Source: UBA5287 sp041672395 (GTDB lineage Bacteria; Bacteroidota; Bacteroidia; Bacteroidales; Dysgonomonadaceae). Taken from it: 19,948 nucleotides of DNA. Where the stretch lies: NCBI GenBank assembly GCA_041672395.1, contig JBAYZS010000038.1:1-19948 (forward strand), read 5' to 3'. Positions 7,468 to 15,617 of the stretch are shown piece by piece (position 1 is the stretch's first letter; each line of letters begins with the position of its first letter). The translations under genes and the position numbers were made by a program. Below the pieces are notes generated by a model. The model was not told where the DNA came from and did not search any database. It saw nothing but the letters and a program-made list of their open reading frames with translations.

Positions 7468-8088
7468 TTATTTAAACATTGTTTTATTCCAATTCAAGAC
7501 GATTGACTCATTTATAATAAAAGGTTTAATCAAATCTATATTATTATGAGATAAATAGTTTCTATAATCAAGTTTTATTATTAAATTATTAGAATTATCA
7601 TTGAATTCTGCTTCTATACAATTTATATCAATTAATGACAACGCTTTATTATAATTTTGTGTCTCTTTTTTTGATTGGTCAAAAAATAATTCAGCATATA
7701 TTTTAGGAAGCACTTCAGACGAATTTATTTTTTGCCAGTCAGCAGAGTAAAAAAATATCTGACTGTTACAAGCTTTTCCGCAAACTGTTTTTATAACGCC
7801 AATTATTGGAGTTTTATTTTCTGTTTGTAACATTTTTAATTGTGTAATTCCTATGTCTGAAGTCTTAATTTTCAGATAATCATCAGTATAAATCAATCGT
7901 TTTATTTCCCCAAAAGCATAAGGAATAACCGTTGAATCAGCATTTGAATTTATCAGCAACATTATTCTATTATCATTAGAGAGTCCAGGTATAATAGTGT
8001 TAGGCATTGTTCTGAATACCTCATCTATTTTTTGTCCATATGATGACAAGCAAATTAAAGAAAAGAACACAATAAAAAGCTTCTTCAT
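7468..8088 (-). CDS. DUF3256 family secreted protein
   Basis: 206-aa protein with a signal peptide (MKKLFIVFFSLICLSSYG, probable cleavage before Q19). The mature N-terminus 'DEVFRTMPNTIIPGLSNDNRI' resembles the start of DUF3256 proteins (PF11644), which are found in Bacteroidota and have no known function. A pair of close cysteines (CGKAC, around residues 103-107) could form a disulfide. The product is probably periplasmic. The gene starts 6 bp after the fucosidase stop and is almost certainly co-transcribed with it. A tRNA gene follows after 7 bp. The family assignment is from pattern memory; the genomic pairing does not prove a link to fucose. Confidence 0.72.
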   Translation of the reverse strand: MKKLFIVFFSLICLSSYGQKIDEVFRTMPNTIIPGLSNDNRIMLLINSNADSTVIPYAFGEIKRLIYTDDYLKIKTSDIGITQLKMLQTENKTPIIGVIKTVCGKACNSQIFFYSADWQKINSSEVLPKIYAELFFDQSKKETQNYNKALSLIDINCIEAEFNDNSNNLIIKLDYRNYLSHNNIDLIKPFIINESIVLNWNKTMFK

Positions 8089-8094
8089 TTTCTT

Positions 8095-9900
8095 TTATTT
8101 TGTTAAAATACCGATTTGATTAGGATTAATCACAGGTTTTCCACCTTTTGTTCCACTAATCGTTTCAAATTTAAAATATTTTGCTTTATGTTTTATATCA
8201 AACCTAACAAATTGCGGAATAGGATTATTTTCAATATTACTAAATTCACCATTACTAATGATTTTTGTCCAATTTATATTGTCATTGCTTACATAAAAAT
8301 TATATGTAAAAGCCTTTTCTTCAAGAATATTTGGATTGTAGGTAAATCCGCTTATTTCATATTCTTTACCAATATTTACTGTTAATGGTTCATCAAGTAA
8401 AACAGCAGCCCAGTCGAATCCAATATCACTCAATGATTCTTTATCAGTTGTATCCACAATTGGTGGTGCATAATAAGCCCCTATATTTTTAATATTTGCT
8501 CCATCTCTAGTATTGATAATAGTCACACGAATTTTAGAAATTACAACATCTTCAAATTGAAGTAGTCTTTTATATCCAATAGTTGTTCCTTTGGTTAATA
8601 TTTTCCATTCATTATCAAATAATCCTTCCACTTTGAAACTTTCTACTCGTTGTCCTTTTTGTATATCTTCCTGAAGCATTATTGTATTTATAGTGTCTAC
8701 TTCTTTCAGGTTAAATTCTTTTGTCTCACCGATATTGGCTTCCCAATAAATTGAAGAATTACTTAATTTATTATTTTCAAAAACCGTTTTCAGATAAGAA
8801 CTAAATTCCTTCAAACGTAATACATCCACTTCGTTTATTTGTCCACGTGTATCAGGAGGAATATTAAGTAATAAAACAGAATTCATGCCTACCGATTTAA
8901 AATAAATATTTGCTAATTCCTGAAGTGATTTAATTTGTCCATCTTGATCAGGGTTATAAAACCAGCCTGGTCTAATAGAAACATCAACTTCAGAAGGATA
9001 CCAATATAGTGTGTTTGTTTTTGAAATAAGTGTTCTACTACCTAAATCTTCAGAAGTAGGTTTTAATTCAAGTCGTTTATTTTCATTAATAATATTTTTG
9101 TTAATATCTGGATTAAGTGGGGTAACACTCCATTCAGTTTCTCTACCAAGTCCTTTTTCATTTCCAACCCAACGAACATCGTTTCCCATAATAGCCTTAA
9201 CTGCTTTTGGTTGAAGGCTATCAATAACATTATAGAAACTTTCCCAGTCATATTCTTGTAGTTTTCCATTTGGTCCTTCACCATTTGCACCGTCAAACCA
9301 TACCTCATGAATTTCACCATAATTAGACAATAATTCAGTTAATTGGTTGATAAACATTGTATTATATGCTTTGGAGTCGCCGTAGTTTGGGGCGTTTCTA
9401 TCCCATGGAGAAAGATAAACTCCAAATTTCATATCAAATTTGTCGCAAGCATTTTTTACTTCGCGAACAACATCACCCTGACCATCACGCCAAGAAGAAA
9501 ATTCAACTGAGTGATTAGTAGTTTTGGTCGGCCATAAACAAAAGCCATCATGATGTTTAGCAGTTAAAATAACCATTTTAAATCCAGTTTCTTTTAAATT
9601 GCTTACCCATTGCTCTGCGTTAAAATCTGTAGGATTGAATAAATCTGGGTCTTCTGTTCCTTCTCCCCATTCACGATTTGTAAATGTATTCATTCCAAAA
9701 TGAATGAAAGCTGTCAGTTCCATTTGTTGCCAAGCATATTGTTGTGCTGTTGGAACTACATGTGCTGCAATTTTTACTTTTTCTTCTTCTGATATGTTTT
9801 CAGGAAAATCAACAACCTTTATGAAAAATGTATTCTTGTATTGAGAGCATGACATAAAAAGCAAACCCGCAAAAAAGATATATAAAATAAACTTTCTCAT
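8095..9900 (-). CDS. Alpha-L-fucosidase (GH29), lipoprotein
   Basis: Glycoside hydrolase that releases alpha-linked L-fucose from host or plant glycans. A lipoprotein signal peptide (FMSC, C18) suggests a surface or periplasmic anchor. The GH29 barrel spans about residues 45-370, with HFGMNTF, AKHHDGF (substrate-binding histidines), LSPWDRN and EVWFDGANGEG. D203 in that last motif is the expected catalytic nucleophile. A C-terminal beta-sandwich region (about 470-600), ending RFDIKHKAKYFKFE, resembles an F5/8 type C (CBM32-like) domain. The GEGTEDP and DGANGEG motifs resemble the GH29-B branch, which prefers alpha-1,3/1,4 branched fucose, but this is inference. The length of 601 aa is normal for the two-domain form. 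No SusC/SusD pair or other glycosidase adjoins it, so it is not in an obvious polysaccharide utilisation locus. Confidence 0.92.
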   Translation of the reverse strand: MRKFILYIFFAGLLFMSCSQYKNTFFIKVVDFPENISEEEKVKIAAHVVPTAQQYAWQQMELTAFIHFGMNTFTNREWGEGTEDPDLFNPTDFNAEQWVSNLKETGFKMVILTAKHHDGFCLWPTKTTNHSVEFSSWRDGQGDVVREVKNACDKFDMKFGVYLSPWDRNAPNYGDSKAYNTMFINQLTELLSNYGEIHEVWFDGANGEGPNGKLQEYDWESFYNVIDSLQPKAVKAIMGNDVRWVGNEKGLGRETEWSVTPLNPDINKNIINENKRLELKPTSEDLGSRTLISKTNTLYWYPSEVDVSIRPGWFYNPDQDGQIKSLQELANIYFKSVGMNSVLLLNIPPDTRGQINEVDVLRLKEFSSYLKTVFENNKLSNSSIYWEANIGETKEFNLKEVDTINTIMLQEDIQKGQRVESFKVEGLFDNEWKILTKGTTIGYKRLLQFEDVVISKIRVTIINTRDGANIKNIGAYYAPPIVDTTDKESLSDIGFDWAAVLLDEPLTVNIGKEYEISGFTYNPNILEEKAFTYNFYVSNDNINWTKIISNGEFSNIENNPIPQFVRFDIKHKAKYFKFETISGTKGGKPVINPNQIGILTK

Positions 9901-9923
9901 TCAAGCAAATTAATTATTATAAA

Positions 9924-9954
9924 CAAAGATACATGGTTTTGTTCAAAATACAAA
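9924..9954 (-). promoter_or_regulatory. Promoter of the fucosidase-DUF3256 operon
   Basis: On the minus strand TTTG (9954-9951) is followed after 19 bp by TATCTTTG (9931-9924). This is a full match to the Bacteroidota -33/-7 consensus. The -7 box is 23 bp upstream of the fucosidase ATG, so the leader would be short. The -33 box touches the T tract of the upstream gene's terminator. Confidence 0.82.
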
Positions 9955-9983
9955 TAAAAAAAGCCACCCGATAGGGGAGGCTT
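9955..9983 (-). terminator. Terminator of the small Ala/Asp/Ser-rich lipoprotein gene
   Basis: On the minus strand AAGCCTCCC (9983-9975) and GGGTGGCTT (9969-9961) pair with one T-T mismatch around a 5-nt loop (CTATC). A run of Ts follows (plus-strand As 9955-9960 and the As of the stem). It lies 30 bp after the stop at 10013. Confidence 0.82.
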
Positions 9984-10012
9984 CATACACTTATGTGTAA
10001 TTTCTTTTTTAC

Positions 10013-10228
10013 TTACTCAACAACAGCAGCAAGTGAATCAGCGCCAGCACTTAAAGTGTCAGCAAGAGCAGCGATGCTGTCAGCTTGTGCTTGAGCTACA
10101 CTGTCAGCATAAGCAACAGCAGCAAGACTGTCAGCTGTAGCTTGTTCTGCCTGAGCTTGTTTGTTATTATTGCAAGAAGCTAAACCAATAGTAGCAGCAA
10201 TAACTGCGAATAATAATACTTTTTTCAT
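10013..10228 (-). CDS. Small Ala/Asp/Ser-rich lipoprotein
   Basis: 71-aa product with a clear lipoprotein signal peptide (GLASC, C19) and a mature part of only 53 residues built largely from Ala, Asp, Ser and Gln. ADS/ADT triplets recur at residues 32, 41, 49, 56 and 63, that is every 7-9 residues, with small hydrophobic residues between. This suggests an alanine-rich helix or coiled coil rather than an enzyme. It is acidic and ends AAVVE, with no C-terminal Lys as in Braun lipoprotein. Similar short acidic lipoproteins are common in Bacteroidota and have no known function. It has its own promoter-like box and a strong terminator, so it is a single-gene unit that may be highly expressed. Confidence 0.82.
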   Translation of the reverse strand: MKKVLLFAVIAATIGLASCNNNKQAQAEQATADSLAAVAYADSVAQAQADSIAALADTLSAGADSLAAVVE

Positions 10229-10276
10229 TTTTCCAAAATTTAAACGATAAATAAATATTTATTTCTAAAAACGATG

Positions 10277-10306
10277 CAAAGTTACTTCAAATTTATGTTC
10301 TACAAC
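10277..10306 (-). promoter_or_regulatory. Probable promoter of the small lipoprotein gene
   Basis: On the minus strand TAACTTTG (10284-10277) matches the -7 consensus, and GTTG (10306-10303) is a 3-of-4 match to TTTG with an 18-bp spacer. The -7 box lies about 48 bp upstream of the ATG at 10228. An AT palindrome (10249-10264) falls in the predicted leader. Confidence 0.55.
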
Positions 10307-10449
10307 ATATTTGCAACCATTAATTATGTTAAATAAAGTTAATCAATTGTATTGTTGATTATTAAATTCATGCTGACTCCATCATACAGTTTTAAAGAGC
10401 ATTAATTCCCTTTTTTATAACCTTATTTTACCAATAATTGTAGTACAAA

Positions 10450-12102
10450 TTAATCCTGATATAAGTATCTTTTTATACTATGTTTAGGAGTTTTTTCAAA
10501 TTCCTTTTCCATTATTTCAATATATGCAATTTTTTCATATCTTGATAAACTATTGTTTGCGCGATTAAGATTTTCTTTCATAACTTTTTCAATCGCTTCA
10601 GGAGTATTAATATTATTTTCTTTTAAAGTAGTGTGATCTGGATAAATAAGAGCAATCAGCTTTTGATCTTTATCGATAACGAGACTGTCTTGAACATAGG
10701 GGAGATTGTTAAGTTTAGCCTCAATTTCTTCAGGATAAATATTTTGTCCATTAGCACGAAGAATCATTGTTTTTATGCGACCCTTAATAAAGATCGTTTT
10801 TCCTTTCATTACACCGAAATCTCCAGTTTTGAGCCACCCATCTTCAGTAAAAGTAGCTTTGGTTGTTTCTGGGTTTTTATAGTAACCCATCATAACATTT
10901 TCACCTTTCACTTGAATTTCACCTGGAATATTTTCTCCGTCAAGTGAATCTATACGAGCATCCATAACTTTATCTAGGACAGATCCACACGAAGTTGGAA
11001 CATATTTTGAATGATTGATATAAGCAATAAGTGGAGCACATTCTGTCATGCCATATCCAACAGTGTATGGAAATTTTATTTTATGAAAAAATTTTTCCAC
11101 TTCTTCACTTAAGGGTGCGCCACCCATAATAACCTCTCTAAAATTACCTCCCAATGCGGCTGTTAGTTGTTTTTTTATTTTTTTGTAGATAATTCCACGA
11201 ATGCCAGGAATCTTTAGTAAAAAATTCATTTTTGGTGTTTGAATAATCGGTAAGATGCGTTTCTTATATATTTTTTCCAAGATAAGAGGAACGCTGATGA
11301 TCAGGTTTGGTTTTATTTTTGTGAATGCTTTAATTATATTTTGAGGTGTGGGTTGGATTCCAAGCAATGTTACATGAACACCTTCTGAAAGTGCATATAA
11401 TAAATCGAATGCACAACCATAAGTATGTGCAAGAGGAAGAAATGCTAAAATTCGATCACCTGGCAACAAAATATATTGTTTATGCGACCATGTCAATATA
11501 CTTGCATAATTATTTGCCGAAATCATGACTCCTTTACTAAAACCGGTAGTACCTGAAGTATAATTAAGACAAACTAATTCACTATTGTCCACATATGGAT
11601 ATTTTAAATCCTCTTTAGAGTAACCATTTGGATAAATTTCGTTAAACAGTTTGTCAATGTTATGAAATTTCTTTGACGTTTCTTCTGAATCACTTTTCAA
11701 AAGCTCAAATGTAGGTATTTCAATTACATTGATATTCGTATTGTCTATGGATAATTTATTCCAAATATTTCCATTGATAAATACTAACTTGGACTCAGAA
11801 TGTTCAATTATGTTCTCCATGCTCTCGGGATTGAATTCATGCAGAATAGGAATAATAACAGCTCCATAGGTAATCGTACCCAAAAATACAATTCCCCATG
11901 ATGTGTGATTTTTACCAATCAGTGCAACTTTGTCGCCTTTCTGAATTCCAAACTCCTTAAATAATATATGTAGCTTTGATATTTGAGCAGCTAATTCCCC
12001 ATATGTATATGAATTACCATCTTGATAGTCTTGTAATCCGGGAAGATTCCAATTCTTAAGGAAGCTTTTTTCAAATAGTTCAATAAAATTTTGATCAATC
12101 AT
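10450..12102 (-). CDS. AMP-forming long-chain acyl-CoA synthetase (FadD-like)
   Basis: Member of the ANL adenylating superfamily. It should activate a carboxylic acid, probably a long-chain fatty acid, to an acyl-AMP and then an acyl-CoA. The ATP-binding P-loop YTSGTTGFSKG lies at 181-191. GYGMTECAP (around 345) contributes to adenine and acyl binding, TGDFG carries the ribose-binding Asp, and GRIKTMILRANGQNIYPEEIE is the hinge into the C-terminal domain. The terminal KTPKHSIKRYLY motif carries the lysine needed for adenylation. The length of 550 aa is slightly short for a FadD but within range. The substrate cannot be read from sequence. An acyl-ACP synthetase is a fair alternative, given the lipid A acyltransferase gene nearby. 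It is monocistronic and divergent from mtaB. Confidence 0.88.
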   Translation of the reverse strand: MIDQNFIELFEKSFLKNWNLPGLQDYQDGNSYTYGELAAQISKLHILFKEFGIQKGDKVALIGKNHTSWGIVFLGTITYGAVIIPILHEFNPESMENIIEHSESKLVFINGNIWNKLSIDNTNINVIEIPTFELLKSDSEETSKKFHNIDKLFNEIYPNGYSKEDLKYPYVDNSELVCLNYTSGTTGFSKGVMISANNYASILTWSHKQYILLPGDRILAFLPLAHTYGCAFDLLYALSEGVHVTLLGIQPTPQNIIKAFTKIKPNLIISVPLILEKIYKKRILPIIQTPKMNFLLKIPGIRGIIYKKIKKQLTAALGGNFREVIMGGAPLSEEVEKFFHKIKFPYTVGYGMTECAPLIAYINHSKYVPTSCGSVLDKVMDARIDSLDGENIPGEIQVKGENVMMGYYKNPETTKATFTEDGWLKTGDFGVMKGKTIFIKGRIKTMILRANGQNIYPEEIEAKLNNLPYVQDSLVIDKDQKLIALIYPDHTTLKENNINTPEAIEKVMKENLNRANNSLSRYEKIAYIEIMEKEFEKTPKHSIKRYLYQD

Positions 12103-12159
12103 CTGTAATGAAATTTTGATTTATTATTTTGGAAATTGCACGTTTTTGATGTTTTTGTG

Positions 12160-12191
12160 CAAAAATAATATCAACTTTTATAAATGACAAG
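12160..12191 (-). promoter_or_regulatory. Promoter of the acyl-CoA synthetase gene
   Basis: On the minus strand TATTTTTG (12167-12160) fits TAnnTTTG. CTTG (12191-12188) lies 20 bp upstream and matches -33 TTTG in three of four bases. The -7 box is 57 bp upstream of the ATG at 12102. Confidence 0.6.
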
Positions 12192-12222
12192 TAAAACGAT
12201 CAATAATTCACTTGAAAAGTTG

Positions 12223-12230
12223 TAATTTTG
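12223..12230 (+). promoter_or_regulatory. -7 element for the mtaB operon
   Basis: TAATTTTG fits TAnnTTTG and lies 19 bp upstream of the mtaB ATG. No good -33 box is seen at 19-21 bp. The 147-bp space to the divergent acyl-CoA synthetase gene therefore holds two promoters that do not overlap. Confidence 0.45.
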
Positions 12231-12249
12231 TGTTTTATATTTAAATTTC

Positions 12250-13563
12250 ATGATAGATTATACTATATTTCAAAATAAAACTGCAGCATATTATACGCTT
12301 GGATGCAAATTAAACTTCGCAGAAACATCATCTATTGGCAGACAATTAGCCAATTCAGGAATCGTAAAAGCGGGTAAAGGACAAAAAGCTGATATTTGTT
12401 TAATCAACACCTGCTCGGTTACTGAATTAGCTGATAAAAAATGTAGACAAGCAATTCGTAAAATGATTAATCAACATCCTGATGCATTTGTCATAGTTAC
12501 AGGATGTTATGCTCAATTGAAACCTGAAACAATTGCTGATATTGAAGGTGTAGATTTAGTTTTGGGTGCTGAACAAAAACTTGACGTACTTCAGTATATC
12601 GACAATATTGAAAAGAAAGAACATGGAGTAGTGGAAACTTCTAAAACTACTCATATTAAAACTTTTGTTTCGTCGTGTTCAGCTGATGATAGAACTCGCT
12701 ATTTCTTAAAAGTTCAAGATGGATGTGATTATTTTTGTTCATATTGCACAATTCCTTTTGCAAGAGGTAGAAGTCGAAATGGTTCAATCAATGATTTAGT
12801 GAGTCAGGCTCAAGTAGTTGCTGCAGATGGTGGTAAAGAAATTGTATTGACAGGTGTAAATATAGGTGACTTTGGACAGACAACAGATGAATCATTTTTT
12901 GAATTGGTAAAAGCTCTCGATGAGGTGGAAGGAATTGAACGCTTTAGAATTTCATCAATTGAACCAAATTTGTTGACTGACGAAATCATAGATTTTGTTG
13001 CTCATTCAAAACGATTCGCACCGCATTTTCATATTCCTTTACAAGCAGGGAGTGATGAAGTTTTAAAACTAATGAAGCGGAAATACGATACAAAACTATT
13101 CAGACACAAAATAGAAAAAATTAAAACAGTTATTCCCAATGCATTTATTGGTGTTGATGTAATTGTTGGTGTTAGAGGAGAAACAGATGAATATTTTGCA
13201 GATAGTGTGAAATTTATAGAATCACTCGATATTTCTCAACTTCATGTGTTTACTTATTCGGAAAGACCTGGTACTCAAGCTTTGAAAATCGATTATGTGG
13301 TTGATCCTAAGGTGAAACATACACGCAGTAATACATTACTTGAAATCTCAGAACAAAAACACAGATTATTTTATGAATCACAAATAGGAACATCACGAAA
13401 GGTGTTGTTCGAAAATACAAGGCACGGAAAAATGATGCATGGTTTTACTGAAAATTATGTGAAACTTTATGCTCCTTTTAACTCCAAACTCGTAAATCAA
13501 GTAATTACAGTTGTAGTAGGAGAGTACAATAATGAAGAAATAGCCATGCAAGCTATTTACTAA
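12250..13563 (+). CDS. mtaB: tRNA (t6A37) methylthiotransferase MtaB
   Basis: Radical-SAM enzyme that converts t6A at position 37 of ANN-decoding tRNAs to ms2t6A. The N-terminal UPF0004 domain carries the auxiliary-cluster cysteines C19 (LGCKLN), C55 (NTCSVT) and C86 (TGCYAQ). The radical-SAM domain has the CxxxCxxC motif at C159, C163 and C166 (GCDYFCSYC). The C-terminal region (about 375-437) has the size of a TRAM domain. LGCKLN and GRSRNGS are typical of the MtaB branch rather than MiaB (t6A, not i6A). The length of 437 aa is normal. It is the first gene of a rightward operon and the next gene starts 13 bp after its stop. Confidence 0.93.
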   Translation: MIDYTIFQNKTAAYYTLGCKLNFAETSSIGRQLANSGIVKAGKGQKADICLINTCSVTELADKKCRQAIRKMINQHPDAFVIVTGCYAQLKPETIADIEGVDLVLGAEQKLDVLQYIDNIEKKEHGVVETSKTTHIKTFVSSCSADDRTRYFLKVQDGCDYFCSYCTIPFARGRSRNGSINDLVSQAQVVAADGGKEIVLTGVNIGDFGQTTDESFFELVKALDEVEGIERFRISSIEPNLLTDEIIDFVAHSKRFAPHFHIPLQAGSDEVLKLMKRKYDTKLFRHKIEKIKTVIPNAFIGVDVIVGVRGETDEYFADSVKFIESLDISQLHVFTYSERPGTQALKIDYVVDPKVKHTRSNTLLEISEQKHRLFYESQIGTSRKVLFENTRHGKMMHGFTENYVKLYAPFNSKLVNQVITVVVGEYNNEEIAMQAIY

Positions 13564-13576
13564 AAAAATACTAATC

Positions 13577-14482
13577 GTGAGTAATAAATCTACAAAAAAA
13601 AGTTTCGGATTCTATGTGATATACATCTTTGCATATTTACATGCACTTTTACCATGGTGGTTATTATACATATTTTCTGATATTCTTTTTATACTTATTT
13701 ATTATGTAGTAAAATACCGCAGAAAATTAGTAAGTTTGAACTTACGTAATTCTTTCCCCGAAAAATCAGATAAAGAAATTAAGAATTTACAGAAACAATT
13801 TTACCACTTTTTGTGTGATTATTTTGTGGAAACACTTAAAATGGTAAGAATGACCGAGGAAGAGGTAGGCAAGAGAATGAAATTCACAAACCTCGACATG
13901 ATTATTGAACTTACTAAGAAAGGTAATTCATGTCTTTTAAGTATGGGCCATTATGGTAATTGGGAATGGGTGACTTCAATAGGACTACATATAGTAAACA
14001 ATGTGAAGAAGGGGCAGGTCTATAAACGATTGAACAGCAAAGCGTTTGACGAATTCTTTCTTTATGTGCGGGAAAGATACACAACTAAATGTGTTGAAAT
14101 GAACGAAATATATAGGACAGTGATACTTAATAAAAGAGAAGGAAACGCAATGATTATTGGATTTTTAAGCGATCAGCATCCTCCTCGTTATCAAGATGAA
14201 TATTGGACAACATTTCTAAATCAGGATACACTCACTCTAACAGGGTTAGAACAAATTGCGGCAAAAATGGGTTTTGCAATTGCATATTTGGATATAAAGC
14301 GAATCAAAAGAGGATTTTACGAAGGTACATTCAAGTTGATTACTACAAATGCCTCAAAAGAACCCAAATTTTCCATAATGGAAAAATATATGCGCAACCT
14401 TGAACAAACTATTTTGTACGATCCTGCATACTATTTATGGTCTCATAACAAATGGAAGTTTAAAAAACAAAGAACTGAATAA
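13577..14482 (+). CDS. Lipid A biosynthesis acyltransferase-like protein (LpxL/HtrB family)
   Basis: Inner-membrane acyltransferase that should add a secondary acyl chain to a lipid A precursor. The N-terminal membrane helix region spans about residues 11-45. The catalytic HX4E motif lies at H125-E130 (GHYGNWEW). Further LpxL-family features are SDQHPP in the middle, near residue 200, and the C-terminal DPAYYLWSHNKWK, where WxHxRWK is usual. The 301 aa fit the family. The start is a GTG at 13577, 13 bp after the mtaB stop, and no upstream ATG fits. It is followed after 2 bp by a glycosyltransferase gene. Acyl donor and chain length cannot be told. Confidence 0.9.
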   Translation: MSNKSTKKSFGFYVIYIFAYLHALLPWWLLYIFSDILFILIYYVVKYRRKLVSLNLRNSFPEKSDKEIKNLQKQFYHFLCDYFVETLKMVRMTEEEVGKRMKFTNLDMIIELTKKGNSCLLSMGHYGNWEWVTSIGLHIVNNVKKGQVYKRLNSKAFDEFFLYVRERYTTKCVEMNEIYRTVILNKREGNAMIIGFLSDQHPPRYQDEYWTTFLNQDTLTLTGLEQIAAKMGFAIAYLDIKRIKRGFYEGTFKLITTNASKEPKFSIMEKYMRNLEQTILYDPAYYLWSHNKWKFKKQRTE

Positions 14483-14484
14483 TC

Positions 14485-15513
14485 ATGAAAACGGCGGTAA
14501 TAATTTTAAATTGGAATGGTAAGAAATTGTTGGAAACTTTTTTTCCGATAGTGATATCTCATTCAGTATCGCAAAATTCAACAGTAATAGTAGCAGATAA
14601 CGGTTCAACAGATAATTCCGTATCGTTTCTTAAAAAAAACTATCCTCAAATACCTCTAATCCTGTTTGAAAAGAATTATGGATTTGCCGAAGGATATAAT
14701 AAAGCTATTGAACAGGTTGATTGTGAATATGTTGTGCTGCTAAATTCAGATGTAAAAACAACAGATGGATGGCTTTCTACATTAATAAATTTCATGGATT
14801 CACATCCCGAAACTGCATGCGTTCAACCTAAAATACTATCATATGATAATCCCGAATGTTTTGAATATGCCGGAGCGTCAGGAGGGTTTATCGACAAATA
14901 CGGATACCCTTTTTGCAGAGGTCGATTATTAAATCATGTTGAAAAAGATAATGGTCAGTATGATGATACAATTCCAGTGTTTTGGGCTACGGGAGCATGT
15001 TTATGCATTCGTCGAAAAGTTTATCTTGAAGCAGGAGGATTAGATGCAGGATTTTTTGCCCATATGGAAGAAATTGATTTATGTTGGCGATTAAATTCCA
15101 GAGGATTGCAAATTGAATGCGTGCCAACATCAGTAGTTTATCATGTAGGCGGTGCATCGCTTAATAAAGAAAATCCACAAAAGACGTATCTCAATTTCCG
15201 GAATAATTTACTGATGCTTTATAAAAATGTACCTAAAAACGAAATAAAAAAAACAATGTTTATACGCAATCTGCTTGATTTATTGGCAATGATCCATTTT
15301 ATTCTTTTTGGTAAATGGGAAAATGCTATAGCTGTATTGAGAGCTGTGCGAGACTTTCAAAAAATGAAAAAAGATTATCGAGATTTGCGTAAAGAAAACC
15401 TTAGTAAAACAACCGTTCTCAAAAGTCCTTATCAACTTAATGGAAGCTTTTTATGGCATTTCTATATAAAAGGAGAGAAAACCTTTAAAGAAATCACAAA
15501 AACAACTCATTAA
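14485..15513 (+). CDS. Family 2 glycosyltransferase
   Basis: Cytoplasmic or membrane-associated GT-A fold enzyme. The N-terminal nucleotide-sugar binding region shows ILNWNG (7-12) and ADNGSTDNS (37-45). The metal-binding DXD-like motif is NSDV (87-90). A later segment with WATGACLCIRR and EEIDLCWR is typical of rhamnosyltransferase-like GT2 proteins that build O-antigen or capsule. The C-terminal ~90 residues are basic and helical and may anchor the protein to the membrane. The ATG is 2 bp after the acyltransferase stop, so the two are tightly coupled. The pairing with an LpxL homologue suggests lipid A/LPS core or a related glycolipid, but donor and acceptor are unknown. Confidence 0.9.
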   Translation: MKTAVIILNWNGKKLLETFFPIVISHSVSQNSTVIVADNGSTDNSVSFLKKNYPQIPLILFEKNYGFAEGYNKAIEQVDCEYVVLLNSDVKTTDGWLSTLINFMDSHPETACVQPKILSYDNPECFEYAGASGGFIDKYGYPFCRGRLLNHVEKDNGQYDDTIPVFWATGACLCIRRKVYLEAGGLDAGFFAHMEEIDLCWRLNSRGLQIECVPTSVVYHVGGASLNKENPQKTYLNFRNNLLMLYKNVPKNEIKKTMFIRNLLDLLAMIHFILFGKWENAIAVLRAVRDFQKMKKDYRDLRKENLSKTTVLKSPYQLNGSFLWHFYIKGEKTFKEITKTTH

Positions 15514-15617
15514 TAATATGATGAAGTCCATTAATTAATTGAATTACAATGGAAATGATATTTGAAGTCAACTAATTAACTTTTATTCTCTCAATTATTT
15601 TAAATAACCAATATAAG
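15514..15617 (+). other. Non-coding stretch between the glycosyltransferase and ferredoxin promoter
   Basis: No gene and no clear hairpin terminator are seen. A weak imperfect direct repeat (GAAGTCCATTAATTAA near 15523 and GAAGTCAACTAATTAA near 15563) is the only structure, and its meaning is unclear. Confidence 0.3.

Noticed and set aside
9063..9320. Minus-strand open frame of 85 codons inside the fucosidase gene
   Set aside because: It is in an alternative frame within a strongly supported GH29 gene and has no recognisable motif.
10249..10264. Perfect 16-bp palindrome AAATAAATATTTATTT
   Set aside because: It is all A/T in very AT-rich DNA, where such palindromes arise by chance. There is no second copy that would suggest an operator.
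14203..14403. Plus-strand open frame of 66 codons inside the acyltransferase gene
   Set aside because: It overlaps the LpxL-like coding sequence in another frame. The real frame keeps family motifs on both sides, so this is not a frameshift.
15523..15580. Imperfect direct repeats GAAGTC...TAATTAA
   Set aside because: There are only two copies with mismatches in AT-rich DNA and no CRISPR-like regular spacing.
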